Source: Phoebastria nigripes (taxonomy: Eukaryota > Chordata > Aves > Procellariiformes > Diomedeidae). Taken from it: a stretch of DNA of 64,000 nucleotides. Within the stretch, counting starts at the first letter, position 1; each line of letters starts with the position of its first letter. Where the stretch lies: contig JAYKAV010001000.1 of the NCBI GenBank assembly GCA_035582835.1, positions 385,178 to 449,177 on the forward strand. Reading direction: 5' to 3'. This document shows positions 22,930-35,514 of this stretch, piece by piece. The notes beneath the pieces were generated by a model that was not told the origin of the DNA, ran no database searches, and was given only the letters and a program-made list of their open reading frames with translations. The position numbers and the translations under genes were made by a program.

Positions 22930-25900
22930 ACCTTAACATTTGTGGTATATCTCTAGATAGCACTGACAAACTTTTACATAAAAATAAGTTGTTATTAAAT
23001 TCTGTATGTCACACCCCAAGCATGACTGAATGCTGTATATTCATTGATATAATTACAGTTCCCATTTAAGTGAAAACATTTGGATGCATCTAAACCATAG
23101 GTATTTGAGAGTAAATCATGTGGATCTTGCACATACACAGCACCTTAAGAACATCTATTTATTTTGAAGTAGACCATACAGAAATGGTCAAATGTAGCAG
23201 TATTTAATGGAAATATGATAAAACTATCTGCAAATTTGAATTCTGTTCATTAAAGATTTATAGAATTTGGCCTACAAGAAACCTTTACACTTGCATCCCA
23301 AATGAAATGGTGCAACCAGGTAACAAGTTTACCACAACATAACAACAATACTTCATCAAAGCTGTAATTAAGGTAGAACCATGAAAGAGAGAATGTAGCT
23401 GCAGAAAATTGGCCACAACATTATGCTTCTAACTAGACAGCTCAAATTTCAGAGATGTTCCAGCTCTAAGACCCGATCTTATCACATTTGGGTCATGGTT
23501 AGGTTCAGAACAACATGAAACTTGTTTTCCTGGATCTAGTTTGGTTATTGTTCCACAGCACAGAAAGTAAAAGCAGCCTTGCAAGGTTTCTTTGCTATTC
23601 GGCACCAAAATCTTCAAGAAGAGTTTGAGAGTTCTTTGACACGCTGAAACCTAAGTGTTCTCTATTCAAGTCAAATTGTAATGCCAAACTATATCCTAAA
23701 TGTAATCTTAAATCAAACATGATTTCTTAGAAGACAGAATCACTGCCAACACATTGCTAAAAACAAGCAGGACTGTAAACATCTACTTTGTCATTAAATC
23801 CAACTGACTATTGTTATATAGATACAGAAAAAAGAAATTTGTTTTTTACAGATTGATTGATTTTTCCAGAATTAAAAAGAATTTGGGCACATGTTCAGCT
23901 ATTAATGAAATATATATATTATTACTGTCTTCCATAGCAATTTATATATGTTATATGCAAGAAGTGAAAAAAGCAGAGCATGCTTTGCTTTTCAGCTGCT
24001 GGTGGGAAAGAATGAGTATCTAACCAGAGTTATTTCCTCTATCTTATTACTGAAAAGCCATAGCATAAGAGGTTAATTTAACTGTACTAACATTTTAACT
24101 TTTGCTTGCAACTGACATTTGCAAAAACAAAAATCAGAAGATTCGCCAACATTGTTCTTATCAATTCATATTTGGAATACTGTGTCCAAATATATCAAGA
24201 ACAAAAGCACTAAAATAAGAACAAAGAATATTCTATCATCGCTTCATTCTTGAAGGAGAGACTTTATTTGATGAAATCAGTAAGAGCGTGGTTAAAAAAA
24301 AAAAACAAACAAACCAAAACCAACCAAAAAACCCACCACAGTTAAGTCAAATGATGAGTTCTTTTTAGAAAACATGGACTCAAATCTATTATTATAAGAG
24401 TAATTGGATCATTAAAAATTTGTGATTCTCTCAGAAAATAATTCCAACTGGCCAGAACCTACAAGTTACAGATGTGACCATTTCACTCGCATATTAATTT
24501 TTTAAGAATTAATATATATTTTTCTACATACCATGTCTATTCTTTCAACAAGCAATATTTCTACTATATTATTGACATTAGAAACCATTTAATATAATTG
24601 TTCTCATCCTGTACAAACGTCTACTCCATGACTTTTATCCATTAAGCAGTACATAAAGAGGATTATTGGTCAACTCCAAATTTAGATTGACTTCAATTCT
24701 GAACAACTTCTGTAGTTTCAGGATTTTTTTTTTTAACCTAGTGAGGAAACAAATATCTGTAGTGAATCTCAATTATTTTTATTTGCTATTACTGTAGAAA
24801 TGAAATAGCAGTCATTAGGTTTAGTGCTAGGATATTGCTTTTAACATTGCAGTGTGAAAAAATACAAACAGAATTTTACAAAAGAAACAAGCATAAAAGC
24901 TCCTTCAAAATCAGTCATTACTGCAAGTAACTGTAAGTTTGTTAAACCTTTCAACATTACCTTGTCAGCAAACAGAGCCAGTTGGTTAGTACTTCAAGGG
25001 ATTTATACAGCAAGTAGGCCTTACAGCAAGAAGACAAACAAGATACTGCAAAGAATCTAGAGAAAACTACTTATCTAACCTCAAACATAGTTTGTGGGAA
25101 ATCCAGGTAAGAGAAAGATGGACACTTCCAGTGACTACATTGTTTTCCATCTCCTTTAAGTTGGTGAAACAAGTCTCTACTTCAAAGAACATCTTTAGAA
25201 CCAACTAGTGCTCTGCTAAGCAATAAAACTTCCTACAAAACTTACAAAGACCTGAGGGAAAACTGTTCATTAGGAAATTTTCATGGATAAAATCCAATTT
25301 TTGAAAATGCCCTTATTCCACCAGTATTTGGATTGCAATTCACTTTTATAAATAGAGCAGGAAATAAAAATGGGTTATTAGCTTACTATATTAAAATACT
25401 GATCAAGTTTTTACCTTAATGCTCTCATGTGATAAAATATTTGTAAGCTAATATGTTATTAAAAATCCTAAATTGGTCAAAATTTGGAATTCTTGTTCCA
25501 CGGTAAATTCTGAAAAGTAAATTAATTCCGAATAGTGTTAGTCACAGTATAATTGAACACACATTCTGTAATGTATTCAGTTCTGCATATGCACCATGAC
25601 TACCACTCATGCACTTTCATGCAGTATACACATTAAAATGAAATTTCCCCATTTTTTGTGAGAGTCTATTCTTATCACTTGATAACCTACTTTTAACCTA
25701 GTGTAATGTAATGCATTTTATTTTAATGTACATAAAAGCAAATACTATTCAGATGAGCATTAAGCAAAACATCTATCTTGTTTTGTCATTAGAAATGTAC
25801 CTCATTTGAAGTTGCTTTGAAACAGTTCGACACTGGAAACAAGAAAATAAACAGTGATACTAATTAGAATATCAGCTCGTTCCAATATCTTTATGTTGGC

Positions 25901-27410
25901 TCTCAAATTTCTTTTCTGGCATATTAAAAACTGCTTCTACTCCAATTAATACTGATCAAAGTTTCAAACAAATTTTCATTATGGCATTAAACACTGAACA
26001 CAAGAAAATAAAGTTGTTTCAATTACAGTAGTATCTGTTTTAATACTATTTAATCGAATAAGTAGATACCAAACAAATAATGATATAAAAATGCAAATTA
26101 AAGTAAAAAGAAAACCATATAACCTGAGTTGTGCATCTCTAAACAGTCCGACAAACAGCTGCCATAACGCAGTTAAGACTGCTTGACTCCTAGGGGTCCT
26201 CCTGTTCAAAATCTGAAAACCTGGGGATTCTGCATTTGTGGCAGGATAGATTGGTACTAGCCATGAAGCTCTGGAAGCCCTAGCTTCCCCATGCTAAGGG
26301 GCTGCCACAGATCCTCAGTGTCTGGAGTACCACAGAGACCAGTGAGAATTTGAGGAATAGAGAGCTCACAAAAAAATGTGCAAGACCTAGCAGACAAGAG
26401 AATCAAGCTAGTTTTAACAAAAATCAACATGCTTAATTTATGTTTGAATTTCCCACAGAATCAGCGTTTTCTCCCAGAAAATTACTAATCCATCTAACTG
26501 ACGACATCCAAGGAAAAATTGTTCTATCAAAAAATTTCTGACCACCTCTACTCTTTTTATTATGTATTCTATAATGATTCTGTGATAGTCTTTATACACT
26601 ACAGCGAGAATTCAATGCTAACTCAATACTAGATGAATTAATGGAGTAAGTACTAATAAAAGATACTGGCGTAAAAAGCAAATATATTCACGGAAAATGG
26701 GAAGAGGAATCAAGATACAATTCTACAAAGATTTAACAACAATCTTCGAAAAGATGTGGAGCTTCTTCACGCTTCACAGTTACGGAGAGCTTGGAAAGAG
26801 AGATAGTAAATATTGACAGTCTTTGTGAACTGCAGAAACCACCAACACATTGAAGTGATATGGAACAGGAAAGAATAATATCATAAGCACTGGTAAGTTT
26901 ATAACCACCAGCATTTGAAAGCTATAAACAGGAAATCAGAAGAGCAAAAAGACAATCTATTTATTTCTTTAAAATCAAGTAGACCAATTAATCCTCTTGG
27001 ATGTGCTGGCTAGAAAACTTCAACACACACAAGTATTTACTGTCACTTTAATTACAAAGCCATATTCATAAACTATAAACAGGTTCCATTTCCTCCAATT
27101 TATGAGTAAGTGGGCCACTATAAATATGGCTTCACTTTAGGAATATACAATGACAACCACAACCTGAACACAGACAGATGTGACTGAACTGTTTTCACAT
27201 AAAGGTATACTACAGGACATTTCCTCATGATGCTCAGGAGCCATGCTAGGCACCTTAAATTCCCTCTGAAGTTCATGAAACAAACTTGAGCCATGCTCAA
27301 GAGCTATCAAGTGGAATTCAATCTTGTTCAGATTTAGATCTGACTTCATAAATCATTTTCTTCCCAAAACAGCATCTTTTACACTATCTCCAGCTACACT
27401 GAGGTTTTAA

Positions 27411-27429
27411 TATCGCCACCTCCTGCCAA
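27411..27429 (-). promoter_or_regulatory. Weak CTCF-like motif
   Basis: The minus strand reads GCAGGAGGTGGCGATA, matching 13 of 16 core positions. It keeps the AGGTGGCG centre. This is a low-confidence candidate, listed because it has the same orientation as the better sites. Confidence 0.2.
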
Positions 27430-29284
27430 GAGATCCCCCCCCAATATATAATCAAAACTTTTGGAATCATTGCAAAAATACAAAAATTTGACATAGTAAT
27501 TTTTTTTTTTTTAAATGTAAATGATAATGATAAATTTATTCACTGGAAAGCTCTTAGCTTTTTTAAGCATTCATGTCTGTTTTTAAATCCTTCAGGAAAA
27601 AAATATAAACTTTTAAGTGTATTTANGAAAAAAATCTTGTATGTGGCAAAAACATTAATTACATATAGATATCAAAGTAAGTTTTGGTCTAAATATGTAA
27701 AATATTTCATTCTACCCTTGTCAATCAAATCTTGCATAGAATTTGCAGTGCTTTTAAAACAGCATAATTTTTACCTAACTTGCTGAACCTGAAGAAACAA
27801 AATCAAGGGACGAGTTATGAATAAACATAGCAGCTTTCTTTTTTGTTAATTTATAGCTCTCTGAACTTAAAGGGACTCATTTTTTCCCCTCCACAAGCAA
27901 GTTTTATGTTAAAGTAAAAAGTTTTTAAGCATATTACAATAAATCCTCACACACACTATTATTACAAGTTCATGCTTATGTTTCTTTAAATATTTTTTCA
28001 GTAACATTTTAAGTTATCTACAGTACTACTGAAAAAAAGTACATTTACTGGACATAAAATATCAACATCCTTGGCAAATAAGACAGAAAAAAGTTCATGA
28101 ACAAAATGACACTTCTACTGGTCAGGGAATCTCTTCTATTGAGTTTGCTAAGCCAGCTGATGTTTTATGTCCAGGAAAATGTAAATACGATGATTTCAGC
28201 TGAACGTTAAATAACAAAGTGACCCATAGTTTCAAAACTAGCAACAAAACTAACAAGAGAATGCACATGAAAGTATAAACTATTATTTTTACATCATGGT
28301 CTTTAGCCAAAACCTGTCTAGTNAACGTGAATTCTTCCTATGTTTTGAAGCAAACATCAAAGGATTTTTGGAAGGACCAAAAATCAGTTGTGAATTATGA
28401 AACATAAGGGAGCATGTGCAAATTCAAATCAAGTGTCTAAATTCTAATCTTATGTTTGCAAAACTGGAAGCCATTAAAAAAAAATCCAAAGCTTTTTTCA
28501 AAAATTGTTAGGAAAAAAATAAACAAAGATCCTCCTGTCTGTTTTTAAATAAAGATGGGAAAGGTACTTTAAATGAAAAATGAAATTATTTAATGACTCT
28601 TCAACTACACATTTTCCCCCCCTAATACTGCATTTAAATGGTTTTTAAATAACTAAGAGCCTGCAAAGCCTGTCACACAACAGGTCTTTTAATGGAAAAC
28701 TTCCACCCTTCCCAACTACAGAAACGTTGGCAAGTCCTCCGCACAACGTGTATTAGTACTACAGCATGCCTAGACAAAATGTATATAATTCCAGGTAAAT
28801 ACAGTAATACTTTTATACAAAACCAACCTAAAATGATCTTCCCAAAGAAAGAAGAGTAGTAAAATCAGCATAAAGCAGAAGCAAGTCTGTATATGATAAA
28901 TAACACAATAAAGACGGTGATCTCAACTACAATGAAACATTTTACAGGATATAAAATATGCACATGCGTTAACCTGAAATAGGTATTTGACAGATTTTAG
29001 TTTCCTGGCTCTTAGTCAGGAAGTTAATCATACCAATTTTTAAATCTACTTAGAGAATGACTGATAAGCCAGCTGCAGTAAACACAGGTATGTTTTGTAC
29101 AGGTTTTAGTAGAAATAAAGATAGGGCTTAAATACAAAAAGTACCACAATGTATTCAGAAGCACGTGACAAATCTAGACTATCATGCAGGTGTGCTTATG
29201 TACATACACACAAGGAAACATAAAAGAGCTTCAGGGATTTAAGATATTTATACCACTAGTCAACTCATACCTCCCATCACTCAC

Positions 29285-29945
29285 CTTCACAGCTATAGCT
29301 GTACACAGCAACCGTTGACCTTTCAACCAGATTCTCGTCATGGTGCCAGCTCACTGCCATGTTCCCCATTCCAAAATAAGGTTCTTGTTTCAAGTACAGC
29401 ATTTGCAGTGGATCCATATAATTTAATAAAGTCAAGTTATAAGATGTTCTGTTCTTTAGACTTACGTAGTCATCCGCTGGTACACAACAACTGCTTTGAT
29501 CTTTTGAAACAGACCCTTTCTCCGTAAGAGAAGTAGCAAAATTTTGCTCCCTATCTATTACAGTAATATCTTTAATTTCTTTGGTCTCAAACAAATTTTG
29601 TCCTTGTAGTGCCTTGACTGCTTCAATATGCAAGTAGTCATTAAGTCTGATTAATGCTTTACAAGCATCATGTATTTGAGGACTGCAATATTTTATATCA
29701 TAACCTTCAGTAGGCCAAGGAACTGTAAATAATCTTGTGTTCAAGTACTTGTAAGTGCATCCCGGGTTTCCAATTAATATACGAGACACTGGGGTAACAA
29801 AATCTTTTCCTTTGATCCTTACAAGATCTTGAAAGAAACAATTGTGGTTTTGCAAGGTCAGAAAGCCTTCTTGTACCATTTGATGGAGCTCTTCAGGTAC
29901 CGTATCAGATTTTCTGAAAATCAGCTTGGAATATTTGGTCTTCCA
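29285..29945 (-). CDS. FTO: FTO exon 3 (catalytic core, HxD iron motif)
   Basis: This is the largest FTO exon, 661 bp: 220 whole codons plus one base, with acceptor CTTTAG before TGGAAG and donor GAAG|GTGAGT. It encodes the first half of the Fe(II)/2-oxoglutarate dioxygenase domain. In order: WKTKYSKLIF; DLVRIKGKD; TPVSRILIGNPGCTYKYLNT (human Arg96, Tyr106 and Tyr108 region, which lines the base pocket); RLFTVPWP; NDYLHIE; the variable loop; SYNLTLLNYMDP (human Asn205); and AVSWHHDENLV, with the HxD iron ligands equivalent to His231 and Asp233 and the neighbouring Glu234. The human exon should be 628 bp by residue count, so this one is 33 bp (11 codons) longer. The extra length lies in the loop between ALQGQNLF and SLKNRTSYN. 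The internal Met at 29879 is not a start; the frame continues 22 codons upstream to the acceptor. Confidence 0.98.
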
Positions 29946-30197
29946 CTAAAGCGGGGGGGAACACAAACACACACAACAAAAACAGCAAAAGAATTATTCT
30001 TTTTACAGGAACGAAAGTATTTCATATATTCAAGAACAGACAAGGCTAAGTTGACAAGTTATCAAGCATGAGTCTAGAATGTGGTGAAGAAATAGATGGC
30101 AGTATTTGTTACTTTATTTTCGTATTCCAATATATCGCACAAACTGTGGATATGTACCAGTGGCCTGTAACCAGAGAGTATCACCAGGGCAAATCTC

Positions 30198-30214
30198 TAA
30201 ATAAATAAATAAAT
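30198..30214. repeat. (TAAA)n microsatellite
   Basis: Four uninterrupted TAAA units plus a trailing T on the plus strand. Confidence 0.85.
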
Positions 30215-32204
30215 CTGAGGATTCTGGCAGAAATCAATAGAACATATAAGCTCCCCTGATGAATCTGTAGATAATGCTACCTTTAAGTATACGAACAATG
30301 GAATATCGAGCAGTTACAAAGCGACTCCTCTTTTTGCAATGGTTGCAAAGACCATTCTGTCTCATTCCGATGTACAGAATCCTAGAGGGCTACATGATAA
30401 ACTGAAATCGTTTTATGTAACAACAATTTTTAGGGCAAAAATAACAAAATGAAAATGTAAATTTTGAAAAAAGGCCAACATTCTGCTGCGCTGCACCTCT
30501 ATCTTCAAAATAGTCCTAGACATACTGGTCCTTTTTATTTTCACATTCCTTAATGCATGCCAATTAGCTCTCCTATTTTATATAACAGTTCCCCTTTTAG
30601 ATACAAAATATTTTCCAAACTTATTTTCCTCCCCATCTCCCCACCACACCAGCTCTTAGTATCAGCTGGAGTTCAGAATCCAGCAGNGTGTGAAAGCAAC
30701 AACTCCCAGCAAGGTATGACGCTGCTAATCAGCAGTATGTTGCTTTGTATGCAAAATACTGCTTCCCACTCCAGGAAGGCTTGAATTATTTTATTTTGTT
30801 AATCTGGTTTTCTAAGGAAGTGAGTATCACATAATCACACTTTTTATTGGTTGCCTGTAAATCTGCTTTAACTGCTGCTGAGACTGTTTGGCAAGCTGGA
30901 CAAAGGCTAGAGAATAAGTTTTTAAATAGACTAAGTTCCTATGTATTTCATTAAAATTAATAGATAAATAAAAGAAACAGATGCAAACTAGTGCCCTCAG
31001 TAAGAGAAAGGCTGTAATGTGAGCCTATCAAGTGTCAATTAGCATACGTGAAGCTCCGAACGACTCACTACACCTATTTCCCTTTGTCCAGAAGTTAGTC
31101 ACTAGCCTGGGGAAAAGGTAGATACTAATGGTGTCCTGGGAAAAAAAATTAAGGTAAACTGAAATCAGAAGGCATTAGGCAATGGGGCAAGAGCACATGG
31201 ATGCACAAAACTGATCTATCAAAACTTTTACTAACATAATAGCTTATGTTCAAAGTGCTTTTAAAAAACAAATAAAAGCCACCAGCACAAAAGCATCACA
31301 CTGACCTACAACCCATCTGTGGGCTCCTTCTGGTTCAACTCAAACCCACTTTACTAGTACTGTCTACTTCCAAGTCAGATTTGAACCTGCCTTTCAGGAA
31401 ATTAATTTTAAAATCCAGAAAAGGTGCCTTTAAAAAAAATACACACCAGGCAGTAAGTCAGTATGCACATTTTCTACTGCATGAAAACAGTTAGACTTTT
31501 GCATCATAACACGTTGTTATCCTACAATACTGAAGAGGTGGCTTTATAGGATCATTTGTTTCTACTAAAAAGGGGGATATGAAAGGAAGTCTGTTTTAAA
31601 AATAATGATTACACATAATAAATCGTAGTTTATCTATAAACATTGCCACCATTTCTTGTGAAATTTTTACAGTGAAGCTAACTCCCTTTCTTTACACGTT
31701 CTTATGGTTTCCAAAAACTAGCTTCGTAGAGAGAGGGAAAAAAGCCGTAACAGTGTCTACAGATAATAATAATTTCTGACAATTGTATTTACATGCTATA
31801 CTTTAAATACCAAAGCTTGAAAATAGTTCCAGATATCTATCTAAGGTCCCTCTACAATCCCCAGCACAGAACACTGGATCCCAGCTTTCATTAAAAGAAC
31901 TGAATATAAAACTTGATAAACGCAATTTGCCTGAGCTTGCCAAAAGCCTGAAACAGTTCCTTTAGAGGTCCCGAACTGTCCCCTTTATTTCAATCAGTAC
32001 TTTGTATCTGTAGCCTTTGAACAGTACAGTGAAAAAATCCTTACAAAGAATAACTACTGTAACTATTTGCCAAGGATGTTGATAACTAAATTTTAAGGAT
32101 TTACAGCTATAGGCTACAGTCAGATGTGTGGGTATAGGTTGATGGGAATCGTAAATATTCTTTCATAATCATACTTAATAATCACAGAACATTATATGTT
32201 GTAA

Positions 32205-32225
32205 CATATGTATACATATGCAAAT
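32205..32225 (+). promoter_or_regulatory. 16-bp palindrome with adjoining octamer motif
   Basis: CATATGTATACATATG (32205-32220) is a perfect palindrome, and it overlaps the canonical POU octamer ATGCAAAT (32218-32225). Both are directly visible. In AT-rich DNA the palindrome may be chance, so regulatory function is only a possibility. Confidence 0.3.
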
Positions 32226-34203
32226 GATATGTATAAAAGAAAGAGCACTAACAGTTCTATAGCAGTATCCCAGTATTTCTTTAAATAATTCTGTATATTG
32301 GACATAGTCAGGTCAGATTAACCAATTACCACATTACATGTGCTATTATGGCATATTTAAAATTATACATTATTACTATATATTTTTAAACCATTTAATA
32401 TACTGAATTTCTGACATGAATCGCACACATGAAATTCCAAACAATTATTACAAACAGAAGAAGGGAAATAACAATACAATGAAAAGCAACTAAATGCCTG
32501 AAAACATGCACTAGAAAGGAAGCACACAGATTTTACAAAGGTAACAACATTGTATTCCCCTCCTGAACTGCAGAGTAATGTCTTCCACATTTTATTGCCA
32601 GTCAAGTCAGAGGCATGCTACCTTTGGTTGTGTTTTAAGATTACATGCTTAAGAACTATTTTATCATTAAGTTTTACATGGTATACTTGGGATTCTACCC
32701 TAAAAAAAAACCACACCGATATCTCAGAAGAAATCAGGAAGTAGAAACACATTTCCGACACATCACATGAAAACAGTTTGGTCTTCTTTAAATCTCCAAC
32801 CAGTCATTGTGCTATGTCCTACATAAGGAAAGCATTAAGGGATCAGAACACAGGGTGAATGCTGGGTTCGCCCTGGACACCTTGTTGTTTTGGGGGGATG
32901 GGGAAGGGGGAGTAATCATGTACTCTGTGTTGTAACTCTGACAGCAAGCATTGAAGGTCAATTCACTGTTCACTCTGAAAGAAGTAGGTACATTACTGGC
33001 AACTACAGGACAAAAAAAAAAAAGCACATTTAATGCTCAATTCTTCATATTAATATTACACACATGATTTTAAATATACACACGCTTTCACTTCTAATGG
33101 TGGTACTCAACACAGAGAATCACCCTACAGGATGACTCAAGTGATAGAACAAAGTTAGAAATCAGCAATAAGGACCCTTGATAAGCAAACTGCCACTTAA
33201 ATCATGAAATGATAGTTTGTATTGCCGATATTTATGAATTGCCTTGTTAACAGACTTTTTCTTGTTCATAACTGGCTTTAAACATTACCTTGTTTCAGCC
33301 TACGGTTTGGGGCCCATTTCTAAAATCCTTCACCAGGCAAGATGCACTGAAAAAGGATGTCAGTGAAGTTTTGCTTGTGATGGAATTTCTTAGTTTTGTA
33401 CAGACTGTACATTTCCATACCTGACAGGATACTGTGGTTTTTTTACTTGCATCCTACCTAACCTTTCCAACACATTCAAAGAATACTACTTTATAAGGGG
33501 TGGATCCTTAAAGGAGTAAGGCAGGTCTCTCCAGGAAAGACAAGACTATAAAACTAAACTGTATATGGTATTTTATTTTGCCAACTTGTTGTCTTCAAGC
33601 TCTCACCCATCTTTTCCTCTCCATCTGTAGTACATTTAAGCATCATGGAACTTGTAATATCTACAGCTGTGATTAAAGTAACATTTCATAACCACCATAA
33701 GAATTTAAAGGCGCCTGTGATGCTTACGAATATCACATATACTTAAAAACACCTAGCATGCACACAAACACTACACAAAAAGTATGATTCTGTATGATGC
33801 AAAAAGAACGTATCTAAACTCTATTAAGGCTTGAACAGGTCTGGTTTCACTGCTTATCTTGTTCCCATTGTCTTCTATATTTATGGGTTACTGATACCGA
33901 GCAAATGAGATGCCACTTGGGCAACCTTGGCTCCATCTCCTCTTTTCACATCAGCTCCACGAAACTGTGGATTTACAAAGACGGAAAAAAGAAAAAGATG
34001 CTGGGCGTAGCAGCTTTTGGCAGCAACAGATATAAAAGAAGAGAACAAACAGGAGGGGATGTAACAGGACTAGGAAGGAGAAAACAGTAAGCTGCCCGAG
34101 TCTCAAATGGGGGAAGAGCTTCTTCTTGAACATTAGTTTAAGACTGACAAAACATGTTTGGTGTTGGTTTATTTGTAAAGAAAAAAAAATAATCATTCTG
34201 TTA

Positions 34204-34241
34204 AGCTCTTCTACACTTTTCCAGCTCTTCTACACTTTTCC
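34204..34241 (+). repeat. Perfect 19-bp tandem duplication
   Basis: AGCTCTTCTACACTTTTCC occurs twice head to tail (34204-34222 and 34223-34241) without mismatch, implying a recent slippage event or a polymorphic site. Confidence 0.95.
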
Positions 34242-35436
34242 TTGCCCTCACCCACACAAGTGCTTTTATGGTTAACAGCAAGTTATGTGTTTTCATATTA
34301 TTATCCTTACAGCTGTTAAAGATCCCAATTAAGAGCTTACTTCCACTGTGTTCAGCACTGTAAGAATACAGAGAAAACCATGCTTTCCCTAAGCATTCTA
34401 CAACCCAAATGAACGAGAAAAGTGAGGAAGTATACAGATTGCTCAATATCACGATTGTAATCCCATGGCAAAACTGGAGTTTGACTTCATGCTTCTGAGT
34501 CACAGTCCAGTACCTGACCCATAAACGCATCTTTCCTTTTCTATAGTGTGGTGTGTGCTAAACTTTTCTTGGCCTTGTAATCCTGCAAAAGAGAAATTCA
34601 TCCTTGCAAGGAAAGAGTCAGACCTATTTTTATGCTACCATATACATCTTTGAGCCATATGTCAATACAAGAAAGGTGACATGGCTGTAATGTAAGCACG
34701 CTTGCTGTAGCTGTTCAAACTACGAGATTCTTTCTTATGCTTTTCATCTTACTGTGTTCCGATTTGATCTGATTGAACCTACAATTCTTGCCATATGTTT
34801 TGTAGCTGACCTAGAAAGATCCAAGATAGATGCAGAATATTCTATTAACTTCATGATACTCTTCCATACACTCATTTGGTTTACTACTCATGTGGCTACT
34901 GGGCCTGTTTTTACTTTTATCTGGTTTCATTTGAGGCATGCATTCCAGTTTCCACAGTTCGTTTTGTAAGCAGTCTTAAGGGTTACTTATTGTTTGAAAG
35001 TAGAATTAAGCCAAAAACTTTCTATGTTAATATTTTCCCTATTTTGTCAAACCTGAGCGATAAAGAACAGTTCTCTTCACAACTCGGGGGNAAAAAAAAA
35101 AAGCAAAAAACAAAAAACCTTAAAAGAATGGTGACATGTATTTTATTTTAACAAAGCATAAGAAAGTGTGATTCATTGTTACATGTGTTACCTGATATGC
35201 AGGTACTGATACTCAGGGCAAAATCCTAAAAATAAATGAAGTTCACAAAGTTTTCATTCTTGACTATCCCAATTCTAGAGGTCTTATTTTGCACCACCTG
35301 AAAGTACACTATCAGCCATCAGTATACCTTTTTCATATCAGATTTCACAGTGTCTCTTTGAAGAAAGATTTATTTGTTGGTCAGTGCAAACAGCCATTTT
35401 AGTTTAAAGCAAGTACAGTTAAAAGAAATACATTAC

Positions 35437-35514
35437 CAATTGATGGAAATCAGCATCGGCTGGTGTCACATATGGAAGTCTATTCTCTCCAAGTTCTTCA
35501 AGAAGCTTTTTTTT
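35437..35514 (-). CDS. FTO: FTO exon 2 (N-terminal segment)
   Basis: This 78-bp exon, 26 codons in phase 0/0, has acceptor CAAAACAG before a run of eight As and donor TTG|GTAATG. It encodes KKKLLEELGENRLPYVTPAD, then ADFHQL, aligning to human residues 16-41 without gaps (shared LLEEL, LPY, TP and F-Q). It joins exon 3 in frame so that HQL is followed by WKTKYSKL, matching the human QQWQLKYPKL junction. In human FTO the lysine/arginine-rich N-terminus that begins in exon 1 acts in nuclear localisation; the three lysines here continue that character. The exon is too short for length-filtered ORF searches and was found by translating across splice sites. Exon 1, about 15 codons with the start Met in human, is not in the window. 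Confidence 0.94.

Larger units (their letters stand above)
20853..29284 (-). other. FTO: FTO intron 3
   Basis: This 8.4-kb intron has donor GTGAGT at 29284 and acceptor AAAG at 20853. It contains a T21 tract (21206-21226), an interrupted poly-A tract (22885-22929), a candidate conserved non-coding stretch (22440-22850), a weak CTCF-like motif (27411-27429) and Ns at 27626 and 28323. No open frame in it resembles a known protein. Confidence 0.9.
29946..35436 (-). other. FTO: FTO intron 2
   Basis: This 5.5-kb intron has donor GTAATG at 35436 (weaker than the others) and acceptor CTTTAG at 29946. It holds a (TAAA)n microsatellite (30198-30214), a 16-bp perfect palindrome next to an octamer motif (32205-32225), a G-rich tract (32892-32910), a 19-bp tandem duplication (34204-34241), and Ns at 30687 and 35091. 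No protein-like open frame is recognised. Confidence 0.9.

Noticed and set aside
29879..29879. Internal ATG in FTO exon 3 as a start codon
   Set aside because: The frame stays open and FTO-like for 22 more codons upstream to a proper acceptor, and it joins exon 2 in frame.
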